Below, piece after piece: positions 10,481 to 21,764 of a stretch of DNA of 64,000 nucleotides (the stretch's first letter is position 1; every line of letters starts with the position of its first letter). Location: positions 60,041,797 to 60,105,796 of the forward strand of contig CM056744.1 in assembly GCA_029851415.1 (NCBI GenBank), given 5' to 3'. The stretch comes from Eretmocerus hayati (taxonomy: Eukaryota; Arthropoda; Insecta; Hymenoptera; Aphelinidae). The notes below the pieces were generated by a model. That model was given only the letters and a program-made list of their open reading frames with translations. It searched no databases and was not told the DNA's origin. The position numbers and the translations under genes are program-made.

Positions 10481-11347
10481 GCGGTCAAATCTAATATTGA
10501 GCGCGCGAGAGGCCTCTATCGGCCAATTTTTGAAGCCTTACTATATCTGGAAAACCTGGAATTCCGTATATGGGGAAGCGCCGGAGTTTCCTCTCCTTCT
10601 CTCTACCCTCCCTAACTCAAATATGCGCTTGGCGCGGTTAAGAAACGCAAATGCAGGGAATGATTATTTCTTTGATAATACAGAAGCTGTCTTCAGCAAG
10701 TGAATCGAATAATCGAAAGTCATGTTTATTCTCGTCAACTGCAAGAGTGACATTCTCCGTCGTGATGTCATTCGTCTTTCTCCGAGGATCGATTTTTTGT
10801 GTTAAGGTATGTCTCCTGGGACAATCAGAATGAAAAGTTTGAGCGAGCCGTGTTGCTTTGATAGCAACGCGACCTCGCCGTCTTTTATGTACACTCGCGT
10901 ATACACAACAAAGCAGCTCGTGCACGTACATGCTCACACACACACGCTCTCTGCGAGGCAGAAAATTAGCATTGCGCGCGGACAAACATCACAAACATTC
11001 GAGCTCTCGTGTAAACAAAATAAATTTTTGGCAACGATGAAGATAACACTTGTATAAATGACAAATCAATTTTTCAGCGAGTTCTCTAAAGAATTGTCAG
11101 AGCATTCGTGAGAACGGCCCATAAAAGTTGCCTTCTGTTGCGCCTTCCCTATCCTTCCCGTGTAACGAGCTCGAACTTTCAACATCGAATACTCGAAAAC
11201 AAAATGGACAGGCTCCTTGAAATTTCAGCAGAAGGTGTGTTATGGAAAGTTGAACCACCACGCAAATTTCCAAAAGATTCTCTAAATTTCAAAAAACTCG
11301 GAGACATACCTTAAACGCGATTCTACTACGAATGAGTACTTAACACG
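10481..11347. other. Unassigned stretch
   Basis: There are short overlapping frames on both strands around 10640-11060, including a (CA)n-rich patch near 10925-10950. Neither frame has a recognisable motif or conserved partner in the window. Confidence 0.35.
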
Positions 11348-11742
11348 CTTGAGCTGAAGACTTCTGTGTGTTTCGTACCCCACCTGCAACCTGGTTCATC
11401 GTAACCGAACTCATCAGTAAGGGCTGGAGTTGCAGGTGGCGCCCTGGACGCCTGGCGATGGAGTGCTTGTGCGCTCTTATTCGCTATGGGAAGTTGTGGG
11501 ATAGTTAATACCACACATGCGCAATAGATGGATGACAGATCCAGCTCTTTTCTTGCAGTCGACGGCAAAAGAGATCGATAACTATGTAAGAGCGCATAAG
11601 CACTTCATCGCCAAGCGTCCAGGGCACCACCTGCAACTCCAGTTCTGCTCATGAGTCTGGTTATGATGAAGCAGGTTGCAGGTGAGGGACGAAAAGCATA
11701 AGAGCCTCCTGCTCAAAGCGTGTAGAGTCATTCTTTAGTATG
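11348..11742. mobile_element. Fold-back element, family B, full copy
   Basis: Arms 11348-~11490 and ~11590-11742 pair across a ~100-bp centre that contains ACCACACATGCGCAATAGATG. Half copies (centre plus right arm) recur at 14090-14292 and 20735-20985, and an arm fragment occurs at 20507-20600. The arms carry CACCTGCAAC(T/C) words. It is non-coding; superfamily unknown. Confidence 0.75.
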
Positions 11743-12210
11743 GAAGAGCCGTCGAGCCGTTCCTACATTGGTAACTTCCGACGTGATCGCAACGCAATTT
11801 TCATGGAGTCACTTAAATTTAAATCTGAGTTTACACTCATTATAAGTACACTCAGTAAGCCTTTCCCCTCTTCACATTTGGCCTTTAGCTAAACACAGTT
11901 GTCCGCGTAACGCAGATAGCCACAAAAACATCGACTTGGCACTGCCATGGCACTGCGAGGTGAGACACGGATGCGATGTCACGATCCCGGTCATATATAC
12001 AGGTCTATCAACTCCCGTAGTGGAGGAGGATCCGCTATTCTTACGAGTTAGTCATCGAGAATTGGCCATCCAGCGGCGCTTTCATCTCAGCAAACATAGC
12101 TCGCAGCTGCGCGACTCGTCGGTCGTCTGCTCTGACGATGCCATGTCTTGTGCTCACGAGTTGCATACATGCACTGGACTCCTTATCATTTGCTGTGCAT
12201 CTATCCTTGA

Positions 12211-12691
12211 GGCTGCTTTTTCACGACAGCAATTCATCGCTACAACGTGGCAACATCGCTGCAATTTTCATTTAAAATCTTGCTTTTCGAAGTAATCGAG
12301 AGTGGAAATTGAGTGACTTTGGGAAACCCACTCGTTGAAAATTATCCTACCCCATGTTTCTGAGGTTGCTGAACACGAGTATGAAATTCGTTTCCCTCTA
12401 ACGATGGAGAAAGTGAGTGAAAATCACATCCGAAGCCGAAAATGGCACGATTTGTCTTCAAAATTAATTTTTGCGCATTTTATTCAGCGCACAAAGGAAA
12501 CGAACTTCATGTTCGTGTTCAGCAACCTCAAAAACATAAGGGATGACAATTTTCAACGAATGGGTTTCCCAAAGTCACTCAATTTCCACTTTGGGTTACT
12601 TCGAAAAGCAAGATTTTGGATTCCGCGCGCATGAAAATCGCAGCGATGTCGCCACGTCGCAGCGACGAATTGCTGTCATGGAAAAGCAGCC
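12211..12691. mobile_element. Fold-back MITE, family A, copy 2
   Basis: The ends GGCTGCTTTTTCACGACAGC and GCTGTCATGGAAAAGCAGCC are inverted repeats, continued by a longer inverted body (TTGAGTGACTTTGGGAAACC paired with its mirror). The element is absent from the partner arm of palindrome P4, where CCTTGATGAGCAC is continuous, so it is an insertion; the flanks suggest a 3-bp TCA/TGA duplication. It is related to 7071-7512. No ORF. Confidence 0.8.
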
Positions 12692-12846
12692 TCATTAGCA
12701 CGGGATAGATCATCGAAATTTCCTGTCGCATGATCAAGCAATGCTACCATCCCTTCGATATTTTATGACGAATCCGATACGATCAAAGTGAACCCATGTG
12801 GGGGCAAGTCACTTATGAACAAGTTTTTGAACCACAAGTGATGTAT

Positions 12847-12918
12847 GACGGAGTGTTCGAGTGGACAAGGTGCTCGCTGTCTGTTTTACTGGCCCCAGTT
12901 CGAATCCCCGCAACTCCA
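12847..12918 (+). tRNA. tRNA-like sequence (Arg-like 5' half), SINE head or pseudogene
   Basis: The A-box-like TGTTCGAGTGG (12854-12864) and B box AGTTCGAATCC (12897-12907) have tRNA spacing. The stems are degraded. The partner at 13506-13577 preserves a better A box. Confidence 0.45.
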
Positions 12919-13505
12919 ATTTCTTCTTCAAAGATCATTCTTGGAATGGTTTTTTTGATCGTATGATTGACAGGTAATTTTTCTGCGTAGGAGATTTGTG
13001 ACCTGGTTTTAGCAGAGAGTATAAGAATATTCAAATGTGGTACAACAATTTCTAAACCGTTTGCAAAGATTTCGAAAAATTGCTCAGAATCCTCTTTGCT
13101 ATCATTTCTAAAAATATTCCAATAAACTATCTTTGATGTAACTCTTTATCATCATTGAATATTTCGCGACATCAAAGTGAGTTAACAAAGGTATTCCAAA
13201 AGCTTTCGATGACCATAAACTCCAAGTTTACCTGTTCCGTCGACTTGAACGATGTTTAATATAAGAGTTAAACATTGTTCATTTGAATATGGGAAATAAT
13301 AACGAAAAAAATGCATAGTGAATATGAAAGGTAATCTTGAGCAACTCTTAGAAATTTTTGCAACTGTTCAAAAACTGATTGCCCCACATTTGTATATTTT
13401 TTGACTGTCGCGTAAATCCAGATCACAAAACTCCTACGCAGAAAAATCACCCGTCAATCGCCCGTTCATAAAAGACAATTCCAAGAATAATCTCTGAAAA
13501 AAAAT

Positions 13506-13577
13506 TGGAGATAGAGGGATTCGAACTGGGGCCAGCAAAAAAGACAGCGAGCGCCTTATCCACTGGACCACTCCATC
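13506..13577 (-). tRNA. tRNA-like sequence, inverted partner in palindrome P4
   Basis: On the minus strand, A box TGGTCCAGTGG (13560-13570) is followed by ATAAGGCGCT as in tRNA-Arg, with B box AGTTCGAATCC (13517-13527). The T stem and acceptor stem do not pair well, so it is tRNA-derived, not a functional tRNA. Confidence 0.5.
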
Positions 13578-14089
13578 ATCCATCAACTGTATCACAAAAA
13601 CTTATATATAGGTCGCTTGCCCCATTATGGGTTTACTTTGATCGTATCGGATTCGTCATAGAATACCAGAGAGATGATAGCATTACTTGATTATGCGACA
13701 AGAAATTTTGATGATCTATCCCGTGCTCATCAAGGGTAGATGTACAGCAAATTATGGGCAGTCAAGTGCATGCATGCAGCTTGTGGGCGCGGGACATGGC
13801 ATCGCGAAAGCAAACGACCGACGAGCCGCGCAGCCACGAGCTATGTTCGCTAAGATGAAAGCGCCGGCAGTGAGCCAACCCACGGACTTTTAACTGGTAA
13901 CATGAGCAGGCATACCTCGTCCACGGGAGTTGATAGACCTGTGTATACAAGATACGACCGTGGTCATGATTGATTCGCTCTCGGCATTTCGCAGCCATAA
14001 CGCGGGGCCATGGCATAGATGAACAAGCAATTCAATTGATCCAAATCATTCCTTGACGCTATGGCTCTGAAGCGGGGAAAGTGGTGAGG

Positions 14090-14292
14090 GGTAGTTGTTA
14101 CCACACATGCGCAATAGATGGGTGACAGGTCCAGCTCCTTTCTCGCAGTCGACGGCAAAAGACCTTGATTACTCTATAAGAGCGCATAAGCACTTCATCG
14201 CCAAGCGTCCAGTGCAACTCCAGCCCTGCTGATGAGTCCAAGGTTCCAGGTGGGGGACGAAACGCATAAGAGCCTTCTGCTCAAAGCGTGTA
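14090..14292. mobile_element. Fold-back family B, half copy bordering the satellite array
   Basis: It is collinear with 11500-11735 of the full copy (ACCACACATGCGCAATAGATGG, then TAAGAGCGCATAAGCACTTC, then GAGCCTTCTGCTCAAAGCG). It breaks off at the GTGTAGAGTCGAA boundary, where satellite DNA begins. Confidence 0.75.
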
Positions 14293-17200
14293 GAGTCGAA
14301 TATTCTCCTTGCCGGAATCTTGTATCGGAAATCGTCACGACGAGTTGCAGTGATCGGATTCTCTCTTTTTCACCGTTCCATTCTGAGGATGGACACATTT
14401 TTGCCCAAGAACTGCCTACCGACAATTCATTCTCTGAACCATCCGCAGGCAGAAGTAGAATTTGTCACGGTAAATCTCTTGCGAGAGTAACCGGAATTTT
14501 GCTTTTTTACTGATCCATTCTGAAGATGCTCACTTTCCATGCCCAAGAACCCCATACAGACAATTCATTCTCTGATCCATTCGCGGGCAAAAGTGGAATT
14601 TATCACGGTGACACTCTTGCACATCCAACCCATCTGTTGATGAATGTCCGGTAGAGATAGGCCTGGCATGAAAACTTACCTGGCGGATTCGCTCGGAAGC
14701 GAATGTTCTCCTCGCCAGGATCTTGTATCGAAAATCGTCATGGCGAGTTGGCGTGATCGGATTCTTTCTTTTTCACTATTCCATTCAGAAGATGGTCACA
14801 TGTTTGCCCAGGAATTGCCTACCGACAAGTCATTCTCTAACCCATCCGCGGGCAGAAGGAGAATTTGTCACGGTAAATCTCTTGCGGGAGAGGCCGGAAT
14901 TTCGCTTCTTTACTGATCCATTCTGAAGATGATCACTTTCTATGCCCAAGAACCCCATACAGACAGTTAATTCTATGATCCATTCGCAGCAAAAGTAGAA
15001 TTTGTCACGGTAAATCTCTTGCACATCTAACAGATCCGTTGATGGATGAACTTGTAGAGATAGGCCTGGCATGATGACTTCTCCAACGTATCACCTCGGA
15101 AGCAGATATCTTCCTTGCGAAAGAATTTAATCGGTGATGGTCATGACGAGTTGAAGAACTCGGATGTCTGCTTTTTTACTGTTCCACTCTGAAAATGGTC
15201 AAATTTTTGCACAAGAATCTTCTAAGGAAAATCAATTTTCTGGTCCTTTCGTGGACGAGAGTGGGATTTGTCACGGTGTCAGTCTTGCACATTCAACACA
15301 TCCGTTGATGAATGTCCTCGTAGAGATAGGCCTGATATGATAACTTGTCTGACAGATTCGCTCGGAAGCGAATATTCTCCTCGTCAGAATCTTGTGTCGG
15401 AAATCGTCATGACGAGTCGGAGTAATCGGATTCTTTCTTTTTCACTGTCCCATTCAGAAGATGGTTACATGTTCGCCCAAGAATCGCCTACCGAAAATTC
15501 ATTCTCTGATCCATCCGCGGCCGGGAGTAGAATTTGTCACGGTGAATCCCTTGCGGGAGTAGCCGGAATTCCGCTTTTTTACTGATCCATTCTGAAGATG
15601 CTCACTTCCCATGCCCAAGAACCCCATACAAACAATGAATCCTATGATCCATTCGCGGCAGGAGTAGAATTTGTCACGGTGAATCTCTTGCACGTCTCAC
15701 AGATCCGTTGATGGATGAACTTGTAGAGATAGGCCTGGCATGATGACTTCTCCAACGTATCGCCTCGGGAGCAGATATCCTCCTTGCGAAAGAGTTGTAT
15801 CAGTGATGGTCATGACGAGTTCACGAACTCGGAATTCTGCTTTTTTACTGTTCCATTCTGAAGATGGTCACATTTTTGCACGAGAATCCTCTGAAGATAC
15901 TTCATCCTCTGACACATTTGCGTACAAGAGTGGGATTTGCCACGGTGTCACTCTTGCACCTTCAACACATCCGTTGATTCATGTCCTTATAGAGATAGGC
16001 CTGGCATGATAACTCATCTGACGGATTTGCTCGGAAGCGAATATTCTGCTCGTCAGAATGTTGTGTCGGAAATCGTCATGACGAGTTGGAGTAATCGGAT
16101 TCTTTCTTTTTCACTGTTCCATTCAGAAGATGGTTACATGTTTGCCCAAGAATCGCCTACCGAAAATTCATTCTCCAATCCATCCGCGGGCAGGAGTAGA
16201 ATTTGTCACGGTAAATCCCTTGCGGGAGTAGCCGGAATTTTGCTTTTTTACTGATCCATTCTGAAGATGCTCACTTTCCATGCCCAAGAACCCTATACAA
16301 ACAATGAATCCTATGATCCATTCGCGGTAGGAGTAGAATTTGTCACGGTGAATCTCTTGCACGTCTCACAGATCCGTTGATGGATGAACTTGTAGAGATA
16401 GGCCTGGCATGATGACTCCTCTAACGTATCGCCTCGAGAGCAGATATCCTCCTTGCGAAAGAGTTGTATCGGTGACGGTCATGACGAGTTGAAGAACTCG
16501 GATGTCTGCTTTTTTACTAATCCACTCTGAAGATGGTCAAATTTTTGCACAAGAATCCTCTAAGGACGATTCATTCTCTGATCCTTTCGCGGACAAGGGT
16601 GGGACTTGTCACGGTGTCACTCCTGCACATTCAACACATCCGTTGATGAAAGACCTTGTAGAGATAGGCCTGGCATGAAAACTTACCTGGCGGACTCGCT
16701 CGGAAGCGAATGTTCTCCTCGCCAGGATCTTGTATCGGAAATTGTCATGGCGAGTTGGCGTGATCAGATTCTTCCTTTTTCACTGTTCCATTAAGAAGAT
16801 GGTCACATGTTTGCCCAAGAACTGCCTACCGACGAGTCATTCTCTAATCCATCCGCGGGCAGAAGGAGAATTCGTCACGGTAAATCTCTTGCGGAAAAGG
16901 CCGGAATTTCGCTTCTTTACTGATCCATTCTGAAGATGCTCACTTCCCATGCCCAAAAACCTGATACATACAATTGATTCCATGATCCATTCGCCGCAGA
17001 AGTAGAATTTGTCACGGTGAATCTCTTGCACATCTAACAGATCCGTTGATGGATGAACTTGTAGAGATAGGCCTGGCATGATGACTTCTCTATCGTATCG
17101 CCTCGGGATCGGATATCCTCCTTGCGAAAGAGTTGTATCGGTGATGGTCATGACGATATGAAGAACTCGAATGTCTGCTTTTTTACTGTTCCACTCTGAA

Positions 17201-20200
17201 GATGGTCAAATTTTTGCACGAGAATCTTCTAAAGACAATCAATTCTCTGATCCCTTCGCGGACGAGAGTGGGATTTGTCACGGAGTCACTCTTGCACATT
17301 CAACACATCCGTTGATGAATGTCCTCGTAGAGATAGGGCTGACATGATAACTTATCTGACGGATTCGCTCGGAAGCGAATATTCTCCTCGCCAGAATCTT
17401 GTGTCGGAAATCGTCATGACGAGTCGGAGTAATCGGATTCTTTCTTTTCCACTGTTCCATTCAGAAGATGGTTACATGTTCGCCCAAGAATCGCCTACCG
17501 AAAATTCATTCTCTGATCCATCCGCGGCCGGGAGTAGAATTTGTCACGGTGAATCCCTTGCGGAAGTAGCCGGAATTCCGCTTTTTTACTGATCCATTCT
17601 GAAGATGCTCACTTCCCATGCCCAAGAACCCCATACAAACAATGAATCCTATGATCCATTCGCGGCAGAAGTAGAATTTGTCCCGGTGAATCTCTTGCAC
17701 ATCTCACAGATCGATTGATGGATGAACTTGTAGAGATGGGCCTGGCATGTTGACTTCTCTAACGTATCGCCTCGGGAGCAGATATCCTCCTCGCGAAAGA
17801 GTTGTATCGGTGATAGTCATCACGATATGGAGAACTCGGACATCTGTTTTTTTACTGTTCCATTCTGAAGATGGTCACATTTTTGCACAAGTATCCTCTG
17901 AAGACAATTCATTCTCTGATCCATTCGCGGACAAGAGTGGGATTTGTCACGGTATCACTCTTGCACATTCAACACATCCGTTGATGAATGTCCTAGTAGA
18001 GATAGGCCAGGCAAGATAACTTATCTGACGGATTCGCTCGGAGCCGAATATTCGCCTGGACAGAATCTTGTATCGGAAATCGTCACGACGAGTTTGAGTG
18101 ATCGGATTCCTCTTTTTTTACTGTTCCATTCTGAAGATGGTCACGATTTTGCCCAAGAACTGCCTACCGACACTTCATTCTCTGATCCATCCGCGGGCAA
18201 AAGTAGAATTTATCACGGTTAATCTCTTGCGAGAGTAGCCGGAATTTAGCTCTTTTACTAATCCATTCTGAAGATGCTCACTTTCCATGCCCAAGAACCT
18301 GATACATACAATTGATTCCAAGATCCATTCGCCGCAGATGTAGAATTTGTCACGGTGAATCTCTTGCACATCTAAGAGATCCGTTGATGGATGAACTTGT
18401 AGAGATAGGCCTGGCATGATGACTTCTGTAACGTATCGCCTCGGAAGCAGATATTCTCCTTGCGAAAGAGCCGTATCGGTGATGGTCATGACGATATGAA
18501 GAACTCGGAATTCTGCTTTTTTACTGTTTCATTCTGAAGATGGTCACATTTTTGCACAAGAATCCTCTGAAGACAATTCATTCTCTGATCCATTCGCGGA
18601 CAAGAGTGGGATTCGTCACGGTGTCACTCTTGCACATTCAACACATCCGTTGATGAATGTCCTGGTAGAGATAGGCCTGGCATGATAACTTATCTGACGG
18701 ATTCGCTCGGAGCCGAATATTCTCCTGGACAGAATCTTGTATCGGAAATCGTCACGACGAGTTGGAGTAATTGGATTCCTCCTTTTCTACTGTTCCATTC
18801 TGAAGATGGTCACGATTTTGCCCAAGAACTGCCTACCGACACTTCATTCTCTGATCCATCCGCGGGTGGAAGTAGAATATCTCCTGGCGAATCTCTTGCA
18901 CATCTAACAGATCCGTTGATAGATGAACTCGTAGAGATAGGCCTGGCATGATGACTCATCTGACGGATTTTCTCTGAAGCGAATATCCTCCTCGCCAGGA
19001 TCTTGCATCGAAAATCGTCATGACGAGTTGAGTAATCAGATTCCTGCTCTTTTACTGTTCCATCCTAAAGATGGTCACATATTTGCCCAAGAATTGCCTA
19101 CCGACAATTCATTCTCCGATCCTTCCGAGGGCAAAAGTATAATTTTCCACGGTGAATCTCTTGTGAGAGTAGCCGGAATTTCGCTTTCTTACTGATCCAT
19201 TCTGAAGATGGTCACTTTTTGCCCCGAAATGGTCTACGGAAAATTGAATCTCTGATCCATTCGCGGGCAGAAGGAGAATTTGTCACGGTGACACTCTCGA
19301 TCATCCAACCCATCCGTTGATGGATGTCCTTGTAGAGATAAGCATGGCATTATGACTTCTCTGACCGATCCCCTCGTAAACAGATATTCTCCTTCCTCGA
19401 TTCTTCTATCGCTCATGGTCATCATGAGTTGAATTGATTAGAATTTCACTTTTCTACTGTTCCATTCTGAACATGCTCACTTCCCATGCCCAAGAACCCC
19501 ATACAGACAATTAATTCTATGATCCATTCGCGGCAGGAGTAGAATTTGTCACGCCAAATCTCTCGCACATCTAACAGATCCGTTGACGGATGGACTTGTA
19601 GAGATAGGCCTGGCATGATGACTTCTCTAACGTATCTCCTCGGAAGCAGATATCCTCCTTGCGAGAAACTCGTATCGGTGATGGTCATAACGAGTTGAAG
19701 AACTCGGAATTCTGCTTTTTTACTGTTCCATTCTGAAGATGGTCAAATTTTTGCACAAGAATCCCCTGAAGACAATTCATTCTCTGATCCAATCGCGGAC
19801 AAGAATGGGATTCGTCACGGTGTCACTCTTGCATATTCAACACATCCATTGATGAATGTCCTTGTAGAGATAGGCCTGGCATGATAACTCATCTGAGGGA
19901 TTCGCTCGGGAGCGAATATTCTCCTCGCTAGAATCTTGTATTGGAAATCGTCATGACGAGTTGCAGTAATCGGATTCTTACTTTTCCACTGTTCCATTCT
20001 GAAGATGGTCACATTTTTGCACAAGAATTGCCTACTGACAATTCATCCTCTGATCCATCCGCAGACTGAAGTAGAATTTGTCACGGTTAATCTTTCGCAC
20101 GAGTAATTGGAATTTAGCTTTTCCACTAATCCATTTTGAAGATGGTCACTTTTCATGCCCAAGCACTCCATACAGACACATCATTCTATGATCCATTCGT

Positions 20201-20240
20201 GGCAGGAGTAGGATTTGTCACGATCACACTCTTGCTTACC
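14293..20240. repeat. Satellite array with a ~668-bp higher-order period
   Basis: The word TAGAGATAGGCCTGGCATGA or close variants recurs 17 times between 14.65 and 19.87 kb. Intervals alternate between ~400 and ~268 bp (397, 270, 400, 266, 404, 265, 405, 265, 399, 270, 403, then 268, 268, 399, 265, 266). The 400-bp unit is a 268-bp monomer plus a ~132-bp duplicated half, giving a ~668-bp higher-order repeat. Other landmarks are TTCTGAAGATG, GAATTTGTCACGGT and CATCCGTTGATG. Open frames of ~60-105 codons recur on both strands, but 268, 400 and 668 are not multiples of three, so a through-reading protein is excluded. It is interpreted as satellite DNA. Confidence 0.95.
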
Positions 20241-20734
20241 TAACCCATGCACGGAGCTCTTGGAATACGTTTCCATTCCGCTGGCGATCACCAACGGGAT
20301 TGTTGTGGGATATGTTCACGTGGCCAGGGCCCACGGCCTCTAATCGTCTGTCTCACTTCAGCAGCGATTCCGCGCCTCTCACGGGCAGGCCTATACCTTG
20401 TTTGCTCTATCTGTAATACCTCTATGTTCGCGCTCCGTCGTTCGATCGCTCGCTCCGTGCGCTCGCTCGCTCGTGGCGTGCGCACGGAGCGAGCGATCTG
20501 TAATCCGGTCCCTAATGAGGTGGAGGACGAAACGCAGATGAGCCCTCAGCTCAAGCGTAGTAGAATCATTCATTCGTATGGGTAAGCAATCAGCTTATTC
20601 CTACACTCATGTCTCATGTAGGGTAGTGAGCCTGAAATAGTGAGGAGCAGATTGATAGGAGTTTCAGGGTCCGTAGAGGGAAAAGTTTCTAAAATCCGAG
20701 CACGGTCATTGGCTTCGCGGATCGGACGAAAAGG
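20241..20734. other. Array-flanking DNA with a CGCTCG hairpin and a family B fragment
   Basis: The segment 20446-20499 is a GC-rich palindrome (ATCGCTCGCTCCGTGCGC against its complement). A family B fold-back arm fragment occupies about 20507-20600 (GGTGGAGGACGAAACGCA...CTCAAGCGTAGTAGAATC). The rest is not recognised. Confidence 0.55.
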
Positions 20735-20985
20735 AGCACACATGCGCAATAGACGGACTACAGCTCAAACTCCGTATTTGCAAGCGGTGGCAAAAGACCC
20801 CGATTAGTATATAAGAGTGCGTAAGGTGCTTATCGCCGAACGTCCAGAGCAAGACCTGCAACTCCAGCCCTGCCGATGAGTTTGGTTGCGATGAACCAGG
20901 TTGCAGGTGGAGAACGAACGCACCAGAGGAGCCTTCAGCTCAAGCGTTGTAGAATCATTCATTTGTATGGGTAAGCCATCAGCTT
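20735..20985. mobile_element. Fold-back family B, second half copy
   Basis: CACATGCGCAATAGACGG, then TATAAGAGTGCGTAAGGTGC, then CAGGTTGCAGGTGGAGAACG runs collinear with 11515-11745 and 14100-14292. It is more diverged and again has only the centre and right arm. With 14090-14292 it brackets the satellite array. Confidence 0.7.
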
Positions 20986-21526
20986 GTTCATACACTCAAA
21001 TGCTAGGGAGCGCTCTCCTAATCAGGCTCTGAATAAAGGCTTCGTGACTTGAGCGCCCGAGTTCCCGAAAGAATCATGGAAAAATACAATCTAATTAAGC
21101 GTCTCAAGCGCGTTCAGAAACCGTTTGGAATTTAATTGTGGAGGTTTTTGTTTTCTCAAAAAAGATGAAAAAGTTTTTGGATGCTGGAGAACTTAGCTTA
21201 TTTTTCTCTCGAGAACCGTACAGTCTGGGAATTGTGCGTTTGTTACGTTCAATTGTGCGTAGCTTCCTCTAATAGAGGGTATCTTGACTCTCTCGAAGCG
21301 CAACTAAACTTTCAAGAGAAATGAGGAAAATGAGTTCTCATGTAGCAAATGTGGCCGCCGCAGCAGACGACGTGGCGGGAGTGCACACCACGGACACGGG
21401 CATTTATTCAGGTGTTATTTTTGGAGGAGATTGCATATTCGCTTAGACACTTGTTTTGGGCTCAAAAACCAAAGTATCCCTCTTGGGAAATGAACGTCAA
21501 AAAGACGACAGTACTCCGCGTAGAGG
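20986..21526. other. Unassigned stretch
   Basis: No convincing ORF or repeat. The last 70 bases contain TTGGGAAATGAACGTC, a weak relative of the GGGAGAT(A/G)A motif seen at 21.86 and 28.2 kb. Confidence 0.3.
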
Positions 21527-21764
21527 TGATGACAGTCAACGCGCTACGACACGAATCTCATGACACGACACCGCCCGACACGACATTGAATTCATTCCGT
21601 CGGGCCCGGAAATCAATGTATTTGATCCTTTTATCCATTATCAGTCATAGATTATGAGAATAAATCCAATCCATCGATTTCCGAGTCCGATGGAATGAAT
21701 TCAGTGTCGTGTCGGGCGGTGTCGTATCATGAGATTCGTGTCGTAGCGCGTTGTCTGTCATCAC
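21527..21764. repeat. Inverted repeat, ~90-bp arms
   Basis: GTGATGACAG...CGCTACGACACGAATCTCATGA with CGACACCGCCCGACACGACA at the left pairs with the mirror segment ending TGTCATCAC at the right. The ~60-bp centre is AT-rich. The CGTGTCG words recur within each arm. Probable MITE; terminal duplication unresolved. Confidence 0.65.

Larger units (their letters stand above)
11945..14012. repeat. Long palindrome P4 with nested MITE and tRNA-like head in each arm
   Basis: The left arm 11945-~13115 (including the MITE at 12211-12691) pairs with the right arm ~13320-14012. Anchors include AGGTCTATCAACTCCCGT against ACGGGAGTTGATAGACCT, CACGGGATAGATCATC against GATGATCTATCCCGTG, and the tRNA-like segments. 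Divergence is higher than in P1, so this palindrome is older. The small frames within it are not supported as genes. Confidence 0.8.

Noticed and set aside
14232..20024. Recurring ~60-105-codon ORFs on both strands of the satellite, some starting with a C-x-x-C/H-like stretch
   Set aside because: The repeat periods (268, 400, 668) are not multiples of three and the frames end in every unit; similarity between them follows from repeat identity.
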